A DNA stretch of 64,000 bases from the NCBI RefSeq assembly GCF_001426745.1, contig NZ_LMFI01000010.1, forward strand, positions 1,154,159 to 1,218,158. Direction: 5' to 3'. A program made the position numbers and the translations under genes. The notes beneath the pieces were generated by a model. The model did no database searches. It saw only the letters and a list, made by a program, of their open reading frames with translations, and had not been told where the DNA came from. This DNA is from Nocardioides sp. Root140 (GTDB lineage Bacteria; Actinomycetota; Actinomycetes; Propionibacteriales; Nocardioidaceae). Below are positions 24,742 to 32,294 of this stretch, in pieces; the first letter of the stretch is position 1; each line of letters opens with the position of its first letter.

Positions 24742-25740
24742 TCAGAGCTTCTCGCGTCCGTGCGGCGAGGTCCATCCGCTCAGGTCCGGGCCCTTCGGCA
24801 CGATGCCCGACGGGTTCACGTCGGTGTGCACCACGTAGTAGTGCTGCTTGATCTGGTCGAAGTCGATCGTCTCGCCGAAGCCGGGCGTCTGGAACAGGTC
24901 ACGCGCATAGCCCCACAGCGCCGGCATCTCCACGAGCTTGTTGCGGTTGCACTTGAAGTGCCCGTGGTAGACCGGGTCGAAGCGAGCCAGCGTCGTGAAC
25001 AGGCGTACGTCGGCCTCGGTGATCGCATCGCCCATCAGGTAGCGCCGGTCGGTCAGCCGCTCCTCCAGCCAGTCCATCGCCGTCCAGAGCCGGTCGTACG
25101 CCGCGTCGTACGACTCCTGAGAGCCGGCGAAGCCACACCGGTAGACGCCGTTGTTGACCTCGGTGAAGACCCGCTTCATCACCGACTCCATCTCCTCGCG
25201 GAGGTCGTCGGGCCACAGGTTCGGCGCATCGGGGCGGTGGTGGTCTCGCCACTCGAAGAAGAGGTCGTGGGTGATCTGCGGGAAGTCGTTGGTGACCACC
25301 CCCTTGGTCGGCACGTCGACGATCGCCGGCACCGTGATGCCGCGCGGGTAGTCGGGGAACCGTGCGAAGTAGGCCTGCTGCAGGCGTTCATACCCGAGCA
25401 CCGGGTCGACACCGCCGGGGTCCAGGTCGAAGGTCCAGCTCCGCTTGTCGTGCGTGGGTCCGGGCAGGCCGAGCGAGATGACGTCCTCGAGGCCGAGCAG
25501 TGAGCGGACGATGATCGAGCGGTTCGCCCACGGGCACGCCTTGGCCGCGACCAGGCGGTAGCGGCCGGGCTCGACCGGCCAGACCTGGACGTCGCGCGGG
25601 CTGTCCTTGCTGCCGCTCGGGAACGTGTCGTCCAGCGGGTCCGCGGAACTCTCCCCGGCGAGGATCCGGTCGGGGATGTAGTTCATGTCGCGGGTGAACT
25701 CCTTGCCCTTCTCGACATAGGCCTGGCTCTGGTCGGTCAC
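24742..25740 (-). CDS. Glutathione S-transferase, Xi class (glutathionyl-hydroquinone reductase-like)
   Basis: 332 residues. ACPWANRS carries the catalytic Cys of Xi-class GSTs (YqjG/EcfG/ECM4), with a thioredoxin-like N-domain (ITVPAIVDVPTKGVVTNDF) and an all-helical C-domain (YLMGDAITEADVRLFTTLARFDPVYHGHFKCN). These enzymes reduce glutathionyl-hydroquinones. Actinobacteria mostly make mycothiol, so the thiol partner here is uncertain. The GTG at 25740 has a strong AGGAGG six bases upstream; starts 11 or 21 codons earlier lack one and are rejected. Confidence 0.88.
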   Translation of the reverse strand: MTDQSQAYVEKGKEFTRDMNYIPDRILAGESSADPLDDTFPSGSKDSPRDVQVWPVEPGRYRLVAAKACPWANRSIIVRSLLGLEDVISLGLPGPTHDKRSWTFDLDPGGVDPVLGYERLQQAYFARFPDYPRGITVPAIVDVPTKGVVTNDFPQITHDLFFEWRDHHRPDAPNLWPDDLREEMESVMKRVFTEVNNGVYRCGFAGSQESYDAAYDRLWTAMDWLEERLTDRRYLMGDAITEADVRLFTTLARFDPVYHGHFKCNRNKLVEMPALWGYARDLFQTPGFGETIDFDQIKQHYYVVHTDVNPSGIVPKGPDLSGWTSPHGREKL

Positions 25741-25823
25741 GGCACTCCTCCTGAAAGTTGCTTCTTCAACCATAGTCGGCGCAGGCGTGGCCGGTGAACT
25801 CACAGGCAGCGTGAGTGCGGCGG

Positions 25824-26897
25824 TCAGTGCGGGAAGGTGCCGGCCAGGTCGACCAGGCGGTCGTTCGCCTCGGGCTCGCCGATGCTGACCCGGGCACCCT
25901 CGCCGGCGAACGGGCGCACGACGATGCCGGCCTCGTCCGCAGCGGCGGCGAAGTCGGCGGTCTTCTCGCCGAGCGCGAACCAGACGAAGTTGCCCTGGGC
26001 GTCGGGAATGTCCCAGCCGGCCTCGCGCACACCCTCGACGACCCGTGCGCGTTCGCCGACCAGCGTCTCCACCCGGTCGAGCAGTTGCGGCTCGGCCTTC
26101 AGCGAGGCGATGGCCGCGGCCTGGGCGACACCGGAGACCCCGAACGGCAGCGAGACAGCGCGCAGGGCGGCGGCGAGCGGCGCCTGCGCCACGGCGTACC
26201 CGACCCGGAAGTTGGCCAGCCCGTAGGCCTTGGAGAACGTGCGCGTGACCACGACGTTGGGGAACTCGCGGTAGGTCGCCAGCCCGTCGACGGCGTCGTC
26301 CATGCGCACGAACTCGACGTACGCCTCGTCGACGACGACCAGCACGTGCGAGGGCACCTTGGCCAGGAACTCATGCAATGCCGTCTGGGTGACGGCGGGG
26401 CCGGTGGGGTTGTTCGGGGTGCAGACGATGACGACCTTGGTGCGGTCGGTGATCGCGGCAGCCATGGCGTCGAGGTCGTGCTCGCCGGTCGCGGTGACCG
26501 GCACCTGCACCGACGTGGCCGCGGCGGCGGTGACGGCGATCGGGTAGGCCTCGAACGAACGCCAGGCGTAGACCACCTCGTCGCCGGGGTCGCAGAACGA
26601 CTGCATGATCTGGTAGATCAGCGCGACCGATCCGGTGGCCACGGAGAGGTCCTCGACCGGTACGTCGAAGTGCTCGGCGAGTGCGGCGTACAGCTCCACG
26701 CAGCCCATGTCGGGGTAGCGGTTCATCTGGCCGACCACGCCCATCGCCGCCTCGACCACACCGGACAGCGGCGGGTACGGGTTCTCGTTCGAGCTGAGCT
26801 TGTACGTCGTGAAGTCGGGGCGCGGCACGGGCGGCTTGCCGGCCACGTACGCCGGGATGTCGCCGACGTTGGCGCGTGGCTTGGGGGTCGAGGTCAT
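25824..26897 (-). CDS. HisC/Pat-type aminotransferase (histidinol-phosphate or aromatic)
   Basis: 357-residue class I/II PLP enzyme. LSSNENPYPP near residue 35, GSVALIYQIMQSFCDPGDEVVYAWRSFEAYP, TPNNPTGPAVT, VVVDEAYVEF and TRTFSKAYGLANFRVGYAVA (PLP Lys in SKAYG) are all HisC-family motifs. No other his genes are nearby, so a Pat-like role in phenylalanine/tyrosine synthesis is as likely as histidinol-phosphate transamination. It lies 9 bp downstream of the VanZ-like gene on the same strand. Confidence 0.87.
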   Translation of the reverse strand: MTSTPKPRANVGDIPAYVAGKPPVPRPDFTTYKLSSNENPYPPLSGVVEAAMGVVGQMNRYPDMGCVELYAALAEHFDVPVEDLSVATGSVALIYQIMQSFCDPGDEVVYAWRSFEAYPIAVTAAAATSVQVPVTATGEHDLDAMAAAITDRTKVVIVCTPNNPTGPAVTQTALHEFLAKVPSHVLVVVDEAYVEFVRMDDAVDGLATYREFPNVVVTRTFSKAYGLANFRVGYAVAQAPLAAALRAVSLPFGVSGVAQAAAIASLKAEPQLLDRVETLVGERARVVEGVREAGWDIPDAQGNFVWFALGEKTADFAAAADEAGIVVRPFAGEGARVSIGEPEANDRLVDLAGTFPH

Positions 26898-26906
26898 GGC
26901 CGCAGG

Positions 26907-27485
26907 TTAGTACCCCGCGCGGCTGCGTCGTTTCCGGTGCTTGTGGCGCCACGGCTGGAACACCAGGATCAGCACCAGCCCGAGCCCCACCCCGAACGCC
27001 GCCCCGGTGACGTTGTCGACGATGTCGGTGACGTCGCAGGCCCGGTCGATGCGGGCCACCTCGAGCTGGGTCTTCTCGATCACCGCGGAGTACACCGCGA
27101 GCGCGACCAGACCCAACGGGGTGAGGATCCAGCCGGCCCGCCACCGGGCCACCGAGAGCACCAGCAGCGCGCCGGCAGGGATGAACAGCGCGGTGTTGAG
27201 GGTGCGCTGACCGGACTCGAAGATCCAGAAGCCGTCGGGGGCCGGGCCGCCGATGTCGGTCGAGCAGGTGGCCATCCGCGCGTCTTCCGGAATGGCCAGG
27301 TCGACCGCGTCGAGAGGCGTGAGCGTGACCAGGCCGATCACCGTGATCGCCCACAGGAAGCCGGCGATGGAGAAGGCGGAGACCCAGCCGAGCGGCTTGA
27401 GCAGGGCGAGCGCCAGGAGCAGGAACACGACGGCGGAGGCCACGGTCCCGAGCACCATCGCACCGGTACCGCCGAACTCATTCAC
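26907..27485 (-). CDS. VanZ-like family membrane protein
   Basis: 192 residues with four or five hydrophobic segments (VLGTVASAVVFLLLALALL, IAGFLWAITVIGLVTLTPL, TALFIPAGALLVLSVARW, ILTPLGLVALAVYSAVIE, AAFGVGLGLVLILVF). RTLNTALFIPAGALL and RACDVTDIVDNVTGAAFGVGLG match the VanZ-like NxxxFxPxG and SxDxxxNxxGxxxG pattern. Function of the family outside teicoplanin resistance is unknown. It ends with a very basic tail (RHKHRKRRSR). Confidence 0.75.
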   Translation of the reverse strand: MNEFGGTGAMVLGTVASAVVFLLLALALLKPLGWVSAFSIAGFLWAITVIGLVTLTPLDAVDLAIPEDARMATCSTDIGGPAPDGFWIFESGQRTLNTALFIPAGALLVLSVARWRAGWILTPLGLVALAVYSAVIEKTQLEVARIDRACDVTDIVDNVTGAAFGVGLGLVLILVFQPWRHKHRKRRSRAGY

Positions 27486-27561
27486 CCGCCAGAGGTTACA
27501 AGCCGGGCCCCGAAACGCCGATCCTGTGTGTCCGCGTTGACGCCTTGTCTAGGCTGAGGCC

Positions 27562-27936
27562 GTGAAGTTCCTCGCCTGGCTCCTGACCAACGCCGCTGCG
27601 CTGGCTGTCGCGGCATGGCTCCTGGACGGCATCAGCTTCGAGGGCTCCGACTGGCAGGCGAAGATCCTGCCCCTGCTGCTGGTGGCCCTGATCCTCGGCC
27701 TCGTGTCGATGTACGTCGAGCCGGTGGTCAAGTTCCTCTCGATCCCGTTCATCATCTTGTCCATCGGCCTCTTCCTGCTGGTGATCAACGCCCTGATGCT
27801 GATGCTGACCGCCTGGATCGCCGACAAGGTCGACATCGGCTTCCACGTCGACGGCTTCTGGAACGCACTGTTCGGCGGCATCATCATCACGCTGGTCTGC
27901 GGCTTCATCGACGTGGCCGTGCTCGAGGACGACTGA
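27562..27936 (+). CDS. Phage holin family 4 / PF04020-like small membrane protein
   Basis: 124 residues, four predicted helices, with MKFLAWLLTNAAALAVAAWLL at the start and SIPFIILSIGLFLLVINALMLMLTAWI in the middle, as in the widespread bacterial membrane family misleadingly named phage holin. There is no phage context. The GTG start follows TAGGCT by six bases and has no Shine-Dalgarno, so it may be leaderless. The stop overlaps the phosphatase start (TGATG). Confidence 0.8.
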   Translation: MKFLAWLLTNAAALAVAAWLLDGISFEGSDWQAKILPLLLVALILGLVSMYVEPVVKFLSIPFIILSIGLFLLVINALMLMLTAWIADKVDIGFHVDGFWNALFGGIIITLVCGFIDVAVLEDD

Positions 27937-28439
27937 TGGCGTTGCCGCTCCCGCGCACCCCCGGCACCTACCGCGTCGCCCTGGTCTGCCTGGGCAACAT
28001 CTGCCGCTCCCCCATCGCCGACGTCGTGGTCAACCACCGGCTCGACGAGGCCGGGCTGGCCGACCACGTCCACGCCGACAGCTACGGCACCGCCGGCTGG
28101 CACGTCGGCAAGCCGATGGACCCACGCTCGGCGGCGGTCCTGACCACCCACGACTACGACGCCACGCAGCACCGGGCCCGGCAGTTCGACGCCGACGTCG
28201 TGTCGTCGTACGACCTCGTCCTGGCGATGGACCACGACAACGTGAGTGACCTCGCCGCGATCGGGGTCCCCGCCGACCGCCTGCGCCTGTTCCGCGACTT
28301 CGACCCGACACCCGGCGACGGCGTCGTCCCCGACCCCTACTACGGCGGCGACGACGGTTTCCGCGACGTGCTCGCCATGGTCGAGCGCACCGCACTCGGC
28401 ATCACCCACGCACTGCAGCAGGAGGTCGTCCCTTCATGA
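27936..28439 (+). CDS. Low-molecular-weight protein-tyrosine phosphatase
   Basis: 167 residues. The P-loop CLGNICRS (Cys18, Arg24) and the general-acid loop VPDPYYGGDDGF identify the LMW-PTP family, which dephosphorylates phosphotyrosine (PtpA/Wzb-like) or phosphoarginine. It sits in an overlapping run between a small membrane protein (1 bp overlap) and a fructosamine-kinase-like gene (4 bp overlap). LMW-PTP followed by fructosamine kinase is a recurrent pairing suggesting a shared repair of sugar-modified proteins, which is inference. Confidence 0.93.
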   Translation: MALPLPRTPGTYRVALVCLGNICRSPIADVVVNHRLDEAGLADHVHADSYGTAGWHVGKPMDPRSAAVLTTHDYDATQHRARQFDADVVSSYDLVLAMDHDNVSDLAAIGVPADRLRLFRDFDPTPGDGVVPDPYYGGDDGFRDVLAMVERTALGITHALQQEVVPS

Positions 28440-29290
28440 CGCGCAACTCCGCCACCGCTCGCAAGGCCGAAGAGCTCCTCGACGTCCAGGTCGTGGCCAC
28501 GGCGCCGGTCGCCGGCGGTGACATCTGTACGGCGACCAGGCTCAAGCTCTCCGACGGACGTTCGGCGCTGATGAAGACCCACGTGCACCCGCCCGAGGGG
28601 TTCTTCGCCGCCGAGGCCCGCGGGCTGCACTGGCTGGGCGAGTCCGGGGGCGTCGCCGTCCCCGACGTGCTGGCCGGCGACGCCGACTGCCTGATCATTT
28701 CGTTCGTCGAGACCGGGAAGCAGACCCCCGACGCCGCGGTGGAGTTCGGCCGCGCGCTGGCCGCGACGCATGCCGTCGGCGCCACCGGCTTCGGCGCCGA
28801 CGCCGACGGCTTCATCGGGCGACTTCCGATGCGCAACACCGCAGCCGACACGTGGGCGGAGTTCTACGCCACCCGCCGACTGTTGCCCTACCTGAAGCTG
28901 GCCCGCGACCGTGGTGCGATCGACGAGTCCGGTGCGAGGGGCATCGAGTCGCTCGTCGGACGACTCGCCGACCTGGTCCCGGTCGAGCCCCCGGCCCGAC
29001 TGCACGGCGACCTCTGGAACGGCAACGTGCTGTGGGGCACCGACGGACACATCCACGTGATCGACCCCGCGGCGTACGCCGGTCACCGCGAGGTCGACCT
29101 GGCCATGCTCTCGCTCTTCGGCATGCCCCACCTGCCGCGTGCCCTCGACGCCTACCACGAGGCCGCGCCGCTCGCCGACGGCTGGGAGGACCGGCTCGGA
29201 TTGCACCAGCTCTTCCCGCTGCTGGTCCACGCATGCATGTTCGGCGGCGGGTACGGCGCCCGCGCGGCCAGCGTCGCGGCGCGCTACTGA
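28436..29290 (+). CDS. Fructosamine-3-kinase / ketosamine kinase family protein
   Basis: 284 residues. Aminoglycoside-phosphotransferase fold with the Brenner-type catalytic loop [18 protein letters not shown] and the metal Asp in [54 protein letters not shown] is characteristic of the fructosamine kinase family. It likely phosphorylates ketoamine adducts (bacterial members prefer ribulosamines or erythrulosamines) to destabilise glycation products. ATG overlaps the upstream phosphatase stop by 4 bp. Confidence 0.9.
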   Translation: MTRNSATARKAEELLDVQVVATAPVAGGDICTATRLKLSDGRSALMKTHVHPPEGFFAAEARGLHWLGESGGVAVPDVLAGDADCLIISFVETGKQTPDAAVEFGRALAATHAVGATGFGADADGFIGRLPMRNTAADTWAEFYATRRLLPYLKLARDRGAIDESGARGIESLVGRLADLVPVEPPARLHGDLWNGNVLWGTDGHIHVIDPAAYAGHREVDLAMLSLFGMPHLPRALDAYHEAAPLADGWEDRLGLHQLFPLLVHACMFGGGYGARAASVAARY

Positions 29291-29298
29291 GCGCGATT

Positions 29299-29315
29299 CT
29301 CAGCCACGCCTCAGG
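29299..29315 (+). promoter_or_regulatory. Direct repeat CTCAG, candidate response-regulator site
   Basis: CTCAG at 29299-29303 and CTCAGG at 29310-29315 are 11 bp apart, one helical turn, on the same face, 21 bp before the GTG of the response regulator. OmpR-family regulators bind such tandem half-sites, so autoregulation is plausible. Confidence 0.5.
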
Positions 29316-29336
29316 AGTCTTTGGCACAGTGGTGTC

Positions 29337-30041
29337 GTGAACAGTGCTGCACCCAAGCCCCACGTCCTCGTCGTCGACGACGACCGGGCCGTCCGTGAGT
29401 CCCTCCGGCGCTCCCTCGAGTTCAACGGATTCACCGTGTCGATGGCCGAGGACGGCGCGCAGGCCCTGGCCGGGATCGGCAACCTGCGACCCGACGTCGT
29501 CGTGATGGACGTGATGATGCCGCGGCTCGACGGCATCGAGGCGACCCGGGCACTGCGCACTGCGGGCAACGACGTACCGATCCTCGTGCTGACCGCGCGC
29601 GACGCCGTGGGTGACCGCGTCGACGGCCTCGACGCCGGCGCTGACGACTACCTCACCAAGCCGTTCGCACTCCAGGAGCTCCTGGCCCGGCTGCGCGCAC
29701 TGCTGCGCCGCGTCGTACCCCACGACGAGCTGGTCGACGAGACGCTCGCGTTCTCCGACCTGACCCTCGACCTGGCCAGCCGCGAGGTGCGCCGCGGCAA
29801 GCGCGCCATCGAGCTCACCCGCACCGAGTTCGCGTTGCTCGAGATGTTCATGCGCCGCCCCAAGCGGGTGCTGGAGCGCTCGTTCATCCTCGAAGAGGTG
29901 TGGGGCTACGACTTCCCCACCACCGCGAACTCCCTCGAGGTGTACGTCGGCTACCTGCGCCGCAAGACCGAGGCCGAGGGCGAGGCCCGGCTGCTGCACA
30001 CGGTGCGCGGGGTGGGCTACGTGCTTCGGGACTCCCCGTGA
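29337..30041 (+). CDS. mprA: OmpR-family response regulator, MprA-like
   Basis: 234 residues. Receiver domain with acidic pocket VVDDDRAV (14-16), phospho-acceptor Asp58 in [12 protein letters not shown], Thr86 and Lys108; winged-helix output domain ending [35 protein letters not shown]. The wording closely follows mycobacterial MprA, and the kinase and HtrA/PepD protease genes downstream mirror the mprA-mprB-pepD order known from Mycobacterium. GTG at 29337 starts the conserved domain; a longer reading runs in another frame of the kinase gene. Expected signal: envelope stress. Confidence 0.88.
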   Translation: MNSAAPKPHVLVVDDDRAVRESLRRSLEFNGFTVSMAEDGAQALAGIGNLRPDVVVMDVMMPRLDGIEATRALRTAGNDVPILVLTARDAVGDRVDGLDAGADDYLTKPFALQELLARLRALLRRVVPHDELVDETLAFSDLTLDLASREVRRGKRAIELTRTEFALLEMFMRRPKRVLERSFILEEVWGYDFPTTANSLEVYVGYLRRKTEAEGEARLLHTVRGVGYVLRDSP

Positions 30042-30047
30042 CGGGCA

Positions 30048-30075
30048 GCCGAATCTGATGGGCCGACTCTGATGG
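30048..30075 (+). repeat. 14-bp tandem duplication covering the mprB start codon
   Basis: GCCGAATCTGATGG at 30048-30061 is followed directly by GCCGACTCTGATGG at 30062-30075. Both contain ATG. The first opens a four-codon frame (MGRL) whose TGA overlaps the real mprB ATG as TGATG. Confidence 0.7.
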
Positions 30076-31463
30076 GCCTGTCGCCGCGCGAGCCGAGCCG
30101 GTGGCACTACCGCCGCAGCCTCGCCAGCCGGGTCACCCTGCTCACCACGTTCGCGGTGGGCCTGACGGTCGCCGTACTCGCCCTGGGTGCCTACGTGACC
30201 GTGCGCATGCAGATGCAGGCCAGCCTCGACGCCTCACTGATCGACCGGGCCCAACGCGCCTCTCAGGCTCCGACCCTGTCCGAGCTGACCGTGGAGATGC
30301 GCTGGCCGTCGTGGGCGTTCGGCGCCGCCGACGTCCGCATCGCGTTCATCCGCCAGGACGGCAAGACCTGGTCGATCGACGACGGCCCGGTACTCAAGCT
30401 CGGTGGCGACGAGATCGACGTCGCCAGGGGCGACGCACACAGCTCGATCCGCACCATCGAGGCCGGTGACACCCGCTACCGCGTGGTGACCGTGCCGACC
30501 CGCGACGACGGTGTGGCGCTGGTGATCGCCCAGTCGCTCGACTCCCAGGAGACCGTGCTCGGGCGCCTCGGCATCGTGATGCTGCTCTTCGGGGTGGCCG
30601 GCGTGATCGCTGCCGGAGTGGCCGGCTGGGGCGTGGCCCGCAACGGGCTCCGGCCAGTACGCCGGCTCACCTCGGTGGTCGAGGAGATCGGCCGCACCGA
30701 GGACCTCACCCCCATCGAGGTCGAGGGCAACGACGAGATCGCCAGGCTCTCCTCGGCGTTCAACACCATGCTGGCCGCGCTCGAGGCCTCCCGCGAACGG
30801 CAACGCCAGCTGGTCGGCGATGCCGGCCACGAACTGCGCACGCCGCTGACCTCGCTGCGCACCAACCTCGACCTGCTGCTCCAGGCCGACGCGTCCGGCG
30901 GCATGCCGCCCGAGGCCCGCGCCGAGCTGCTCGACGACGTGGGCGCCCAGATCGAGGAGATGACCAACCTGATCGGCGACCTGGTCGAGCTCGGCCGCGA
31001 CGAGCACGCGCCGCACCAGGTCGAGCTGGTCGATCTCAAGGAGGTGCTCGACCGGGCCATCACGCGGGTACGCCGTCGCGCGTCGAGCATCGACTTCGAC
31101 GTCGAGGCCGAGGACTGGTGGGTCACCGGCGAGTCGGCCGCTCTCGAGCGCGCCGTGATGAACCTGCTCGACAACGCCGCCAAGTGGAGCCCTGCCGACG
31201 GCACGGTGACCGTCCGCCTGGCAGACGGTGTGCTGACCGTCGCCGACCAGGGCCCCGGCATCTCCGAGGCCGACCTCCCCTACGTCTTCGACCGCTTCTA
31301 CCGATCCACGGAGTCGCGGTCGATGCCCGGCTCCGGCCTGGGGCTCTCGATCGTGCGGCAGACCGCTGTGCGCCACTCGGGGTCGGCCGAGGCGAGCACT
31401 CTCCCCGACGGCGGCGCCTGCCTGACGCTGCGACTGCCCGGACGCACCCTGCAGCAGGTCTGA
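30072..31463 (+). CDS. mprB: Sensor histidine kinase, MprB-like
   Basis: 463 residues: transmembrane helix about 20-45, an extracytoplasmic loop of about 130 residues, second helix about 172-195, a HAMP domain (GWGVARNGLRPVRRLTSVVEEI), H-box GDAGHELRTPLTSLR (His253), N-box LERAVMNLLDNAAKWSP, G1 DQGPGISEADLPYVFDRFYRS and G2 GSGLGLSIVRQ. It autophosphorylates and passes phosphate to the regulator encoded 30 bp upstream. The start ATG lies in a tandem duplication, with an alternative ATG 14 bp earlier out of frame. Confidence 0.9.
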   Translation: MGLSPREPSRWHYRRSLASRVTLLTTFAVGLTVAVLALGAYVTVRMQMQASLDASLIDRAQRASQAPTLSELTVEMRWPSWAFGAADVRIAFIRQDGKTWSIDDGPVLKLGGDEIDVARGDAHSSIRTIEAGDTRYRVVTVPTRDDGVALVIAQSLDSQETVLGRLGIVMLLFGVAGVIAAGVAGWGVARNGLRPVRRLTSVVEEIGRTEDLTPIEVEGNDEIARLSSAFNTMLAALEASRERQRQLVGDAGHELRTPLTSLRTNLDLLLQADASGGMPPEARAELLDDVGAQIEEMTNLIGDLVELGRDEHAPHQVELVDLKEVLDRAITRVRRRASSIDFDVEAEDWWVTGESAALERAVMNLLDNAAKWSPADGTVTVRLADGVLTVADQGPGISEADLPYVFDRFYRSTESRSMPGSGLGLSIVRQTAVRHSGSAEASTLPDGGACLTLRLPGRTLQQV

Positions 31464-31467
31464 CCCG

Positions 31468-32205
31468 GTGCGCTTCCCTGACCCGGCCACGTCCACGGTG
31501 GCCTTCACCGACGTGGCCGGCGAGATCTGGTCCCGCGCCACGACCGTGCAACCCGCACCGTCCCCGCGCGTCGTGCTGCTGCTCGCCGTGCTGGCGCTTG
31601 CGCTCGTGGTGCACCCACTCAGCTGGCACTGGGTGCGCCACCTGGTCACCGTCGTCCACGAGGCCGGCCACGCGTTCGTCGCCGTCCTCGTCGGCCGACG
31701 GCTCTCGGGCATCCGGGTGCACTCGGACACGTCCGGGCTGACCGTCTCGCGCGGGAAGCCGCGCGGCCCCGGCATGGTGGCCATGCTGTGCGCCGGCTAC
31801 CTCGCGCCTGCCGCCCTGGGCCTGCTCGCGGCGCTGATGCTGGCGAACGGCCGCGCCTTCGGCCTGCTGTGGCTCCTGGTCGCCCAGCTCGTGGTGATGT
31901 TCGTGCAGATCCGCAACTGGTACGGCGCACTCGTGCTGCTGGTGATCGGCTCTGCCCTGGTGGGAGTCTCCTGGTATCTCTCCGACACCCTCCAGTCGGC
32001 CCTCGCCTACCTGATCGCCTGGGTCCTGCTGCTCGCCGCGCCGAAGCCCGTCGTCGAGCTCATGCGCGAGCGCCGCGGTCGCCGTACCGGCTCGGACGCG
32101 GACCAGCTGGCGCGCCTCACGCCGTTCCCCGCAGGCTTCTGGATGGTGGTCTTCCTGCTGGCGAACGTCGCCGGCCTCGCCCTGGCCGTCGCCACGCTGT
32201 TCTGA
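31468..32205 (+). CDS. M50-type membrane metalloprotease
   Basis: 245 residues, five to six membrane helices. VVHEAGHAFVAVLVGR gives the zinc motif HEAGH (His64, Glu65, His68) inside the second hydrophobic region, as in M50B site-2 proteases. I do not see the usual LDG motif; RNWYG (about 151-155) may be its counterpart. No PDZ domain. It follows mprB by 4 bp and precedes an HtrA gene, so it probably acts in the same envelope-stress response by intramembrane cleavage. Start GTG at 31468. Confidence 0.82.
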   Translation: MRFPDPATSTVAFTDVAGEIWSRATTVQPAPSPRVVLLLAVLALALVVHPLSWHWVRHLVTVVHEAGHAFVAVLVGRRLSGIRVHSDTSGLTVSRGKPRGPGMVAMLCAGYLAPAALGLLAALMLANGRAFGLLWLLVAQLVVMFVQIRNWYGALVLLVIGSALVGVSWYLSDTLQSALAYLIAWVLLLAAPKPVVELMRERRGRRTGSDADQLARLTPFPAGFWMVVFLLANVAGLALAVATLF

Positions 32206-32246
32206 CCTGAACGTCTGACCGGGACGTCTGACCTGGACGTCGATCT
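32201..32246 (+). promoter_or_regulatory. 13-bp direct repeats upstream of the htrA-like gene
   Basis: TCTGACC occurs at 32201, 32214 and 32227 with an exact 13-bp period, within longer units such as GGGACGTCTGACC, and a degenerate fourth unit TGGACGTCGATCT follows. The first copy overlaps the stop of the M50 gene. They lie 60-95 bp before the protease start and are candidate binding sites for a regulator, possibly the MprA-like protein. Confidence 0.5.
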
Positions 32247-32294
32247 GGCCCGACAGGCCGCGGATGAGGGGTTTCCGGGCCGAACATTCACGGC

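Noticed and set aside
27562..27936. Prophage remnant indicated by a holin-like protein
   Set aside because: The family name is misleading; the gene is in a tight operon with a phosphatase and kinase and no phage genes are near.
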